This document shows, in pieces, positions 1 to 7,957 of a stretch of DNA of 64,000 nucleotides. Position numbers and translations under genes: made by a program. Location of the stretch: positions 496,001-560,000 of the forward strand of contig CAWHNO010000016.1 in assembly GCA_963830725.1 (NCBI GenBank), read 5' to 3'. The notes beneath the pieces were generated by a model that saw only the letters and a program-made list of their open reading frames with translations, did no database searches and had not been told where the DNA came from. Position 1 is the first letter of the stretch. Each line of letters starts with the position of its first letter. The DNA comes from DASSUW01 sp963830725. GTDB taxonomy: Bacteria > Actinomycetota > Thermoleophilia > Solirubrobacterales > Solirubrobacteraceae.

Positions 1-1780
<1,780 letters not shown>

Positions 1781-2087
1781 GACGGCGACTCCTCTTGGGT
1801 GGAACGGAGGACGAGAGAGCGGCGCGCACGAGGTTGGACCCACCCCGAGGCGCGACCAGCCAAGATAGCACAGGGAGTACCGGACCCCTGTGAGGGGCGC
1901 TCGGCGCTCACGGACCCCGTCCGGCCCGGTGTCCCGTATGTGGCGGGAGGGGCGCTGTGGACGGCTGCGACTATCGGCCGAGTGCGGGAAGTGTAGTGGT
2001 CTCGCGGTGGGGATCAAGTACGCGAGTGCCGGGCGCTCGCCGGCGTCGTGCCGACGAGCGCTCCGCTCCTTCCCCGTCCCCCCGGGG
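1781..2087 (-). promoter_or_regulatory. Leader and probable promoter region of rpoB
   Basis: About 300 bases without a convincing gene between the unknown ORF and rpoB. It holds the rpoB Shine-Dalgarno (AAGAGGAG) at its rpoB end. It also holds an imperfect hairpin with a GCGC-TCG-GCGC core at 1897-1907, flanked by two GGACCCC direct repeats. A TATCTT hexamer (1861-1866 on the minus strand) could be a -10 box, but I see no good -35 partner. Because rplL ends in a strong hairpin and two unrelated genes intervene, rpoB probably needs a promoter here or further upstream; that is inference. Confidence 0.35.
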
Positions 2088-2822
2088 TCAGGCCTGCGTC
2101 GCGCGGTCATCCGTGACCGGTCCAACTGTCCTGCGTCTGGTTCCTGGCGCGGGCCCTGACGCAATGAAGGTAGGCGCGATCCTCCGATCGCCGTATAGGA
2201 CAAGTGTCCAACATTCGGTCGATTGATCTTGACCGGTTGACGTACGCCCGAATCGTCGCCTGGCCGTCGCGCCGGGGCACGACCGGCGCTGAGTGGTCAG
2301 CGGGTGACGGATCCGCTGTGGCCGTCGGCTCCGGCGCCGCCGCACGCTCCCGAGGCCCGGATACCTGAGCGGGAACTGCTCGAGGATCCAGCCGGCGTCG
2401 AGCTCGCGGCGGCGGTACGAGCGGCCGTTGATGAGGACGTAGTCGCGCGTGCGCAGGTCCATCGGCAGGTCGCGCTCGACCGGATACCACTCGTTGTGCG
2501 TGCGGATCAGCTCGTTGAGCTCCTCGAACGACCACGCCTCGGCGATGCCGCGCCAGCGACGGGCGAAGCGGGCGCGGTCGCGGCCGCATTCGGCCCGCAG
2601 GGTCTCGTAGGCCTCGGCGAGCCGGCGGCGCTCGCGCTTCGTCCCGTGCTCGATCTCGATCAGCCGGTCCATCCAGCGCGGGCGGACTCCGGCCTTCAGG
2701 TAGTGCTCGAGCGAGCGCTGGGACTGCCGTGCGCGCTCGGAGATCGGCCGGCCGGCGCTGCGAGGGTCCTCGAGGCTCTCGGCGATGAACCGTTCGGCGG
2801 CGTTGCGGCGCTCCTCGCTCAC
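2088..2822 (-). CDS. Conserved-looking protein of unknown function between GT-C gene and rpoB
   Basis: I do not recognise the family. The first ~165 residues look like a real soluble protein: charged helices (ERRNAAERFIAESL, RARQSQRSLEHYLKAG), then a mixed region rich in Trp/Tyr (AHN-like turn, HNEWYPVERDLPMDLRTRDYVLINGR). The last ~70 residues are Arg/Ser/Thr-rich with odd composition. This suggests the true stop is earlier or a frame error lies near 2350-2370. The start is GTG at 2822, 5 nt after the TGA of the upstream glycosyltransferase gene, so the two are probably co-transcribed. Confidence 0.6.
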   Translation of the reverse strand: MSEERRNAAERFIAESLEDPRSAGRPISERARQSQRSLEHYLKAGVRPRWMDRLIEIEHGTKRERRRLAEAYETLRAECGRDRARFARRWRGIAEAWSFEELNELIRTHNEWYPVERDLPMDLRTRDYVLINGRSYRRRELDAGWILEQFPLRYPGLGSVRRRRSRRPQRIRHPLTTQRRSCPGATARRRFGRTSTGQDQSTECWTLVLYGDRRIAPTFIASGPAPGTRRRTVGPVTDDRATQA

Positions 2823-2827
2823 CTCTG

Positions 2828-4144
2828 TCAGCGTAGGACCTCGAAGAGCTCGGCGCGGACCGTGCTGCGGAAGCGCGCCGGGTCGGGTCGCGACGTGCCG
2901 CCGAGCGACCGCAGGCGCGGGTCGGCGCGGAGGGCAGCCCGCCATTCGCGTGTCCGGCGCTGGACGGCGAGGCTCCACGGTGAGCGGGCGCGGCGGGCGA
3001 CGGGGACGATGAGCACGACCCGTCGTCCCGCCGTGAGCTCGCCCAGGCGCGGCGCCAGCACGCGCTCGGCACGGGCGGCGCGGAGACGCGGGAGGGCGTC
3101 GCGCCAGTCGGTGTACGACGGGTCGGCAGGCGTCCCGAGCGGCGTCAGGTACCGGATGCCGGCGGGCAGGTAGCGCTGCAGGACGGGCACCTGCTCCGGC
3201 TGCGTGCAGACGACGAGGTCGCCGGCGCGCACGCTCTGCGCCACGCTGGTGGCGACGGCGCGCGCGTTGCTCTTCGCGGCCGGCGGGCCGGCGAGCAGCA
3301 GGGCGGCGGCCAAGACGGCCGGTGCGGCGACGGCCCACACGGGACGGCGCGCGAGTACGACCAACGCCGGTCCGAAGAGCACGAACAGGTACCGCAGCGA
3401 CCATGCGGGCTCGAACTGCGAGGCCAGCCACGCCAGGGCGAGACCCGCGGCGCCGACCAGGACCAACTCGTCGCGCGGGCGCCAGGCGACGGCGAGCGCG
3501 GCGGGCACGAGATACAGGACCGACGGGCGGTGTGACCACGGCGCGCCCGTGTGCAGGGCCTGGAAGATGAGGCTCGGCACCCACGGCAGGTACAGCACGG
3601 CGACGGCCACGCCGACCAGCAGGCCGCCGCGGCCGCGATCGCGGACGAGCCAGACGAGCGCGAAAGCGGCGAAGAGGAAGACGCCCCAGGTGTGCGTGTA
3701 GAGCAGCAGCGTCAGCGCCACCACCAGAACCACCGGACGCCGCCGCACGAACGCCGCCGTGGCGACCAGCGAGAGGACCGCCACGAGCGTGTACATCCGC
3801 GCCTCCTGCGCGTAGTAGGTGAGGAACGGGCAGATCGCCACCACGGCGGCCGCCCGGACGCCCGCCGCCCACCATGCCGCGGGGACGGCCACCGCCGCGA
3901 ACACGAGCGACAGCGAGCGCGTGGCGGCCTCGTCCTCGCCCACGAGCGCCATCCAGCCGTGCAGGAGGAGGTAGTACAGCGGTGGCGAGCCGTCCTGGCG
4001 CAGCAGCGCCGGGATCTCGCCGGGCTCGTGTGACGCGATCCCGACCGCGATCGCCTCGTCGATCCAGAAGCCGGCGTCGAGCGCGCCGGTTCGAAGGACG
4101 ACGGATGCCGCGGTGAGCACGAGCAGCGCAACGGCGACCCGCAT
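2828..4144 (-). CDS. GT-C fold membrane glycosyltransferase (GT39/ArnT-like)
   Basis: Integral membrane protein of 438 aa with about ten hydrophobic segments. An N-terminal signal anchor is followed by the loop motif GFWIDEA, whose Asp-Glu pair is the hallmark catalytic/metal position in the first extracytoplasmic loop of GT-C enzymes using polyprenyl-phosphate sugars. A second characteristic patch is DGSPPLYYLLLHGW, then YYAQEARMYTL. The C-terminal ~150 residues are soluble. Substrate cannot be told from sequence. It lies between rplL and rpoB, an unusual place, downstream of the rplL hairpin and so probably transcribed separately from the ribosomal genes. Confidence 0.8.
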   Translation of the reverse strand: MRVAVALLVLTAASVVLRTGALDAGFWIDEAIAVGIASHEPGEIPALLRQDGSPPLYYLLLHGWMALVGEDEAATRSLSLVFAAVAVPAAWWAAGVRAAAVVAICPFLTYYAQEARMYTLVAVLSLVATAAFVRRRPVVLVVALTLLLYTHTWGVFLFAAFALVWLVRDRGRGGLLVGVAVAVLYLPWVPSLIFQALHTGAPWSHRPSVLYLVPAALAVAWRPRDELVLVGAAGLALAWLASQFEPAWSLRYLFVLFGPALVVLARRPVWAVAAPAVLAAALLLAGPPAAKSNARAVATSVAQSVRAGDLVVCTQPEQVPVLQRYLPAGIRYLTPLGTPADPSYTDWRDALPRLRAARAERVLAPRLGELTAGRRVVLIVPVARRARSPWSLAVQRRTREWRAALRADPRLRSLGGTSRPDPARFRSTVRAELFEVLR

Positions 4145-4214
4145 GGCGTGACCGTGCCACCCGGGGGCGCGCGACGATTCGCGCGCCTAACGGCGGGCAA
4201 CGAGTCTTAACGCG

Positions 4215-4244
4215 CGAAGGGCGGCCGCAACTGGCCGCCCTTCG
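4215..4244 (-). terminator. Strong hairpin after rplL (terminator-like)
   Basis: A perfect 12-bp stem, CGAAGGGCGGCC / GGCCGCCCTTCG, with a 6-nt loop, lies about 70 nt downstream of the rplL stop on the minus strand. There is no T-run, so intrinsic termination is not certain; in high-GC actinobacteria such I-shaped hairpins often serve as terminators or 3'-end stabilisers. Its place implies that the ribosomal transcript ends or is attenuated before the glycosyltransferase gene. Confidence 0.6.
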
Positions 4245-4260
4245 GAACGTCTGAATTCGG

Positions 4261-4309
4261 TTTCGCCTGCCAGCCGATCGCTGACGCGCTCGGCTTCGGC
4301 GACGTTACG
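4261..4309 (+). repeat. Structured junction repeat, copy 1 (variant stem)
   Basis: 49-bp element directly downstream of rplL. Layout: TTTCGCC, TGCCA, GCCGA, TCGCTGACGCGC, TCGGC, TTC, GGCGA, CGTTACG. Outer stem TCGCC/GGCGA (4263-4267 with 4298-4302), inner stem GCCGA/TCGGC (4273-4277 with 4290-4294), and a CGC-TGAC-GCG apical hairpin. Compared with the other three copies the inner stem is changed on both sides so that pairing is kept. Confidence 0.85.
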
Positions 4310-4314
4310 CTGGC

Positions 4315-4704
4315 CTACTTGACCTCGACGGAGGCGCCGGCCTCCTCGAGGTCGGCCCTGAGCTTGTCGGCCTCCTCCTTCTCGACGCCCTCCTTGACGG
4401 CCTTCGGGGCCTCGTCGACGAGCGCCTTGGCCTCCTTGAGGCCCAGGCCGGTCGCCGCGCGGACGACCTTGATGACCTGGATCTTCTTGTCGCCGGCGCC
4501 GGTGAGGACGACGTCGAACGCGGTCTGCTCCTCGGCTTCGCCGCCGTCGTCCGCGGCGCCGCCGCCACCGCCGGCCGGGGCCGCAGCGGCGACCGCCGCG
4601 GCGGAGACGCCGAACTCCTCCTCGAGCGCCTTGATGCGCTCGGAGAGCTCGAGCACGGAGATCGACTTGAGCTCGTCGATCCACTCCTGGGTGCTGGTGG
4701 CCAT
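4315..4704 (-). CDS. rplL: 50S ribosomal protein L7/L12
   Basis: Ribosomal stalk protein of 129 aa, usual length. The N-terminal dimerisation helix (ELKSISVLELSERIKALEE) is followed by an Ala/Gly hinge with a run of glycines, then the C-terminal factor-binding domain with KKIQVIKVVRAATGLGLKEAK, the conserved surface that contacts elongation factors. It starts with ATG at 4704 and has GGAGGA about 10 nt upstream. The preceding junction carries repeat copy 2 and the following one copy 1. Forms the L10(L12)n stalk with rplJ next to it. Confidence 0.97.
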   Translation of the reverse strand: MATSTQEWIDELKSISVLELSERIKALEEEFGVSAAAVAAAAPAGGGGGAADDGGEAEEQTAFDVVLTGAGDKKIQVIKVVRAATGLGLKEAKALVDEAPKAVKEGVEKEEADKLRADLEEAGASVEVK

Positions 4705-4710
4705 GGGTGT

Positions 4711-5454
4711 CTAGTCCTCCTGTTGAAATCGGGTTTCGCCTGCCAGGCAATCGCTGACGCGCTTGCCGTCGGCGACGTTACGTTGGGGTCTCCTCGGCCG
4801 CAGGCGCCTCGGCCTCCGGCTCGGGTGCTGCCTCGGCCGCGGGCTCTTCGGCTGCCGGCTCCTCGGTCGCGGGTGCCTCTGACTCGCCTCGGCGGCCGGG
4901 GCCGCCTCCGCGGCCGCGGGCGCATCGCCGCTGACCAGGCCCTGGTCGGCGATCGCCTGGAGCTGGCGGGCGAGGCCGCCGATCAGGCCGCTGAGGCTCG
5001 TCACCAGGCCGGTGAGCGGCGAGGCGACCATGCCCACGAGGCGGCCGTAGAGCACGTCGCGCGACGGGAGCTTGGCGATGGCTTCGATCTCCGGCGGCGC
5101 GAGCGGCGCGCCGTTCATCCAGCCACCCTTGAACTCGAGCAGCGTGCCGCCGGTTGCGCGGCGGAAATCAGACAGCGCCTTGGCGGCCGCCGCGGCGTCG
5201 CCGCGCACGAACGTCATCGCGGTCGGGCCCTCGAGCAGCTCCTTGAGGGCGTCGGCGCCGGCCTTGTCGGCGGCTCGCTCGGTCAGGGTGTTCTTGACGA
5301 CCCGGAAGGTCGCGTCGGCGTCGCGCAGCTTGGTGCGCAGCTCGGCCGCCTGCGGCACCGAGATGCCGCGGTAGTCGACCGCGAACACGGCGTCCGCTTC
5401 GGAGATCTGGGCGGCCACCTCATCGATGACCGCGGCTTTCTGGTCTCGGTTCAA
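4711..5454 (-). CDS. rplJ: 50S ribosomal protein L10, C-terminal tail frameshifted
   Basis: Stalk-base protein that anchors L12 dimers. Residues 1-~180 match L10 (NRDQKAAVIDEVAAQI, FAVDYRGISVPQAAELR, VVKNTLTERAA). The start is TTG at 5454, with AGGAGG upstream. After ~residue 188 the reading turns Arg/Pro-rich and runs through repeat copy 2 to 4711. In the frame reached by adding one base near 4886, the sequence continues as an acidic Ala/Glu tail (TEEPAAEEPAAEAAPEPE) and stops at TAA 4778. That is the likely native end, about 225 aa. The break is either an assembly indel or a real shift. Confidence 0.92.
   Translation of the reverse strand: MNRDQKAAVIDEVAAQISEADAVFAVDYRGISVPQAAELRTKLRDADATFRVVKNTLTERAADKAGADALKELLEGPTAMTFVRGDAAAAAKALSDFRRATGGTLLEFKGGWMNGAPLAPPEIEAIAKLPSRDVLYGRLVGMVASPLTGLVTSLSGLIGGLARQLQAIADQGLVSGDAPAAAEAAPAAEASQRHPRPRSRQPKSPRPRQHPSRRPRRLRPRRPQRNVADGKRVSDCLAGETRFQQED
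4734..4782 (+). repeat. Structured junction repeat, copy 2
   Basis: 49 bp between rplJ and rplL, same orientation as copy 1. Inner stem GGCAA/TTGCC (4746-4750 with 4763-4767), outer stem TCGCC/GGCGA, apical CGC-TGAC-GCG, 3-nt internal loop GTC instead of TTC. It overlaps the native rplJ stop (TAA 4780-4778). If the rplJ frame shown is real, the repeat is translated as the end of L10. Confidence 0.85.
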
Positions 5455-5503
5455 GCGGTTCCTCCTGTCCGGGACTTACAAGTCGCCCGGGGTCTTTGGT
5501 AGG
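5455..5503 (-). promoter_or_regulatory. Structured rplJ leader (candidate L10-binding autoregulatory leader)
   Basis: The ~50 nt upstream of rplJ fold into a hairpin: CCGGG pairs with CCCGG and inside it GACTT with AAGTC, directly before the Shine-Dalgarno AGGAGG. It is preceded by CCAAAGACCCC. Many bacteria have an L10(L12) binding leader at this position that represses translation of rplJL. The position and stem fit, but I cannot confirm the L10 kink-turn motif. Confidence 0.45.
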
Positions 5504-5550
5504 TAACGTCGCCGAAGGCAAGCGCGTCAGCGATTGCCTGGCAGGCGAAA
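5504..5550 (-). repeat. Structured junction repeat, copy 3
   Basis: 47-bp copy between rplA and rplJ, inverted relative to copies 1 and 2. It has the GGCAA/TTGCC inner stem and the TTC internal loop. It forms the 5' part of the rplJ leader. Confidence 0.85.
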
Positions 5551-5559
5551 GCTGTCTTG

Positions 5560-6285
5560 CTACGCGGGCGCCGCCTCCGCCTCCACGAGGTCACGGGTAC
5601 GCGACGGGTCCACCTTGATGCCGGGCCCCATCGTCGAGGCCATCACGACGGAGCGCAGGTACCGGCCCTTCGCCGCGGACGGCTTGGCGCGGATCAGCTC
5701 CTCGATGATCGCCTGGTAGTTCTCGAGCAGGTGCTCGTCGGGGAACGAGGTCTTGCCGACGGTCATGTGCACGATCGCGGTGCGGTCGGTGCGGTACTCG
5801 ACCTTGCCGGCCTTGGACTCCTCGACGGCCTTGCGGACGTCCATCGTCACCGTGCCGACCTTCGGGTTCGGCATCTTGCCCTGCGGGCCGAGGATGCGGC
5901 CGAGGCGGCCGACCACGGGCATCATGTCCGGCGTCGCGATGGCGACGTCGAAGTCGGTGAAGCCCTCGTTCTGCACGCGCTCGGCGAGGTCCTCGGCGCC
6001 CACGTAGTCGGCGCCCGCCTCCTCGGCCTCGCGCGCCTTGTCGCCCTTGGCGAAGACGGCGATCTTGACGTCCTTGCCGAGGCCGTGCGGCAGCGCGATC
6101 GTGCCGCGCAGCTGCTCGTCGGCATGGCGGACGTTCAGCCCCGTGCGCACGTGGATCTCGACCGTCTCGTCGAACTTCGTGTGCTTGGCCGCCTTGACGA
6201 TGCGGACCGCGTCGTGCGGCGCGTACTCGCGCTCGCGATCGACCTGCTGGCGCGCCTCGAGGTACTTGCGCCCGTGCTTGGCCAT
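5560..6285 (-). CDS. rplA: 50S ribosomal protein L1
   Basis: Forms the L1 stalk beside the E site, and in many bacteria represses its own operon. 241 aa. The start MAKHGRKYLEARQQVD is typical. The two-domain L1 body carries the signature GRLGRILGPQGKMPNPKVGTV at about residues 120-140. The ATG at 6285 overlaps the rplK stop by one base (TAATG), indicating translational coupling. Confidence 0.97.
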   Translation of the reverse strand: MAKHGRKYLEARQQVDREREYAPHDAVRIVKAAKHTKFDETVEIHVRTGLNVRHADEQLRGTIALPHGLGKDVKIAVFAKGDKAREAEEAGADYVGAEDLAERVQNEGFTDFDVAIATPDMMPVVGRLGRILGPQGKMPNPKVGTVTMDVRKAVEESKAGKVEYRTDRTAIVHMTVGKTSFPDEHLLENYQAIIEELIRAKPSAAKGRYLRSVVMASTMGPGIKVDPSRTRDLVEAEAAPA

Positions 6286-6695
6286 TACGCCACGACCTCC
6301 ACTCCCATCGAGCGCGCGGTGCCCTCGATGATCTTGGCCGCCTGATCGACGTCGTGCGCGTTCAGGTCGGGAAGCTTCTTCTCGGCGATCTGCCGGACCT
6401 GGTCCTTGGAGATCGTGCCGACCTTGTTGCGGTTGGGCTCGCCCGATCCCTTCTCGATGCCGATCGCCTGGCGGATCAGCACCGCCGCCGGCGGCGTCTT
6501 GGTGATGAAGGTGAACGAGCGATCCTCGAACACCGTGATCTCCACCGGGATCGTCGTGCCCATGTCGTTCGCCGTCTGGGCGTTGAACGCCTTGACGAAC
6601 TCCATGATGTTGATGCCGTGCTGGCCGAGGGCGGGGCCGACCGGCGGCGCCGGCGAGGCCTGCCCGCCGGGCGCCTGCAGCTTGATGGTTGTCAG
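6285..6695 (-). CDS. rplK: 50S ribosomal protein L11 with apparent CTG start
   Basis: Binds the GTPase-associated region of 23S rRNA. The conserved N-terminus TIKLQAPGGQASPAPPVGPA and GQHGINIMEFVKAFN are followed by the C-terminal RNA-binding domain (FITKTPPAAVLIRQA). The first ATG (6605) would remove ~30 conserved residues. Upstream, the frame contains only AAC and CTG before a TGA, so the start must be CTG at 6695. The CTG overlaps the nusG stop as CTGA, with AAGGA about 10 nt upstream. 136 aa. Confidence 0.95.
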   Translation of the reverse strand: MTTIKLQAPGGQASPAPPVGPALGQHGINIMEFVKAFNAQTANDMGTTIPVEITVFEDRSFTFITKTPPAAVLIRQAIGIEKGSGEPNRNKVGTISKDQVRQIAEKKLPDLNAHDVDQAAKIIEGTARSMGVEVVA

Positions 6696-7255
6696 GTTTC
6701 AACTTTCCTTGCCATGCGCGCATTGCCTCCAGATATCTTCTTCACCTGGTCGTAGCCGACCTCCACCGGGGTCTCGCGACCGAATATGGATACCAGCACC
6801 TTGAGCTTGCTCGCGTCCTCGTTGATCTCGGAGATCTCGCCGGAGAAGTCCGACAGCGGGCCGGAGATGACCTTGACGGACTCGCCGATCGAGAACTGCG
6901 CGCGGCTGGGCGCGCGGACGGCGACGTCGCTGCGGTGCAGCAACCGGTCGACCTCCATCTGGGTCAGCGGGATCGGCTCGTTGGAGGCGCCGACGAAACC
7001 GGTCACCCCGGGGGTGCCCTTGACGACCGCCCACGAGTCCTCGTTCATGTCCATGTTCACCAGCACGTAGCCGGGCATGGTCCGCTTCTCGACCGTGACC
7101 TTCTGGTTGTCCTTCATCTCCTGGACGGTCTCGGTCGGGACCACGACGCGACGCACCGCGCGCTGCTGATTCAGCGAGGAGACGCGGTGCTCGAGGTTCT
7201 GCTTGACCTTGTTCTCGTGCCCGGAATAGGTGTTGATGACGTACCAGCGAAACAT
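6692..7255 (-). CDS. nusG: Transcription termination/antitermination factor NusG
   Basis: 187 aa. NGN domain at 1-~110 (FRWYVINTYSGHENKVK, MPGYVLVNMDM, GTPGVTGFVG) binds the polymerase clamp. The KOW domain is at the C-terminus (IGESVKVISGPLSDFSGEI). Couples transcription to Rho or the ribosome. The start ATG at 7255 is preceded by AAAGGGA. A structured repeat (copy 4) separates it from secE, and it overlaps rplK by four bases. Confidence 0.97.
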   Translation of the reverse strand: MFRWYVINTYSGHENKVKQNLEHRVSSLNQQRAVRRVVVPTETVQEMKDNQKVTVEKRTMPGYVLVNMDMNEDSWAVVKGTPGVTGFVGASNEPIPLTQMEVDRLLHRSDVAVRAPSRAQFSIGESVKVISGPLSDFSGEISEINEDASKLKVLVSIFGRETPVEVGYDQVKKISGGNARMARKVET

Positions 7256-7267
7256 GGATTCCCTTTG

Positions 7268-7314
7268 TAACGTCGCCGAAGGCAAGCGCGTCAGCGATTG
7301 CCTGGCAGGCGAAA
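7268..7314 (-). repeat. Structured junction repeat, copy 4
   Basis: 47-bp copy in the secE-nusG junction, same orientation as copy 3 and nearly identical to it (inner stem GGCAA/TTGCC, internal loop TTC). It fills most of the 65-nt gap between the two genes, 12 nt upstream of the nusG start. Confidence 0.85.
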
Positions 7315-7320
7315 CTTCGT

Positions 7321-7788
7321 TCAGATGAGCCAGTCCACGAGCGGCTTCCAGAGCGCGTCCATCAGGCCGAGGAAGCCGCCGGCGACGACCACGAAGCCCA
7401 ACGTGACAGCCGTGCCCTGACCGGTCTGGCGGCGGTCCGGCCACTGGACGCGACGCAGCTCGTCGACGACGTGGCCGAGGAAGGTGATGATCCTGCCGCG
7501 CTGGCGGCGCGGACGGCGGGCCTCGGCCCGCTCCTCCAGCACCGCCGGGTCGGTCGGAGCCGCCGACTCGGCCTCGGCATCGACGCCGGCCTCCGCCATG
7601 CGCGCTTCCTCGACGTCGGGGAAGGCGTGCTTGGTCGGCTCGGGCGCAACCGTCGAGTCGAGCTCGGCGTCGGTCGGTTCCAGACCGACGTCACGGGCAC
7701 GGGTGCGAGCCGACCCGGAGGCGGGACCGCCGCCGCCCGGCTGGCGCTGCCGCCGCCGCTGCTTCGCGCGCTGTCGATCGCGAGCCAC
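7321..7788 (-). CDS. secE: Preprotein translocase subunit SecE with long N-terminal extension
   Basis: Small essential subunit of the SecYEG channel. The conserved part is the last ~65 residues: the amphipathic helix with VVDELRRVQWPDRRQT, then a single membrane segment (VTLGFVVVAGGFLGLMDALW). An Arg/Gln-rich then acidic N-terminal region of ~85 residues precedes it. The start is GTG at 7788 (MARDRQRAKQRRR). 155 aa, long for SecE but usual for its group. Genes rpmG-secE-nusG follow each other as normal. Confidence 0.9.
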   Translation of the reverse strand: MARDRQRAKQRRRQRQPGGGGPASGSARTRARDVGLEPTDAELDSTVAPEPTKHAFPDVEEARMAEAGVDAEAESAAPTDPAVLEERAEARRPRRQRGRIITFLGHVVDELRRVQWPDRRQTGQGTAVTLGFVVVAGGFLGLMDALWKPLVDWLI

Positions 7789-7792
7789 GGGA

Positions 7793-7957
7793 CTAGCGGG
7801 TCTCGCGATGCGCAGTGTGCCGACGGCACCACTTGCAGTACTTGCGCAGTTGGATGCGGTCAGGGTTGTTGCGCTTGGACTTATTGGTCTGGTAGTTCCG
7901 GCGCTTGCAGTCCTCGCACGCGAGGGTGACTGCGATCCGGACATCTCCACGGGCCAT
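7793..7957 (-). CDS. rpmG: 50S ribosomal protein L33
   Basis: 54 aa. MARGDVRIAVTLACEDCKRRNY and the second pair CKWC give the CxxC...CxxC zinc-binding form of L33. The ATG is at 7957 and the TAG ends 4 nt before the secE GTG. The order rpmG-secE-nusG-rplK-rplA is the classic bacterial one. Confidence 0.97.
   Translation of the reverse strand: MARGDVRIAVTLACEDCKRRNYQTNKSKRNNPDRIQLRKYCKWCRRHTAHRETR

Noticed and set aside
2160..2245. AT-richer stretch as rpoB promoter (TTGGAC...TATACG on the minus strand)
   Set aside because: Spacing between the hexamers is only about 8 nt, too short for a sigma70-type promoter.
4261..7314. The four junction repeats as a CRISPR array
   Set aside because: Spacing is irregular (hundreds of bases with genes between), orientation differs and there are no spacers or cas genes.
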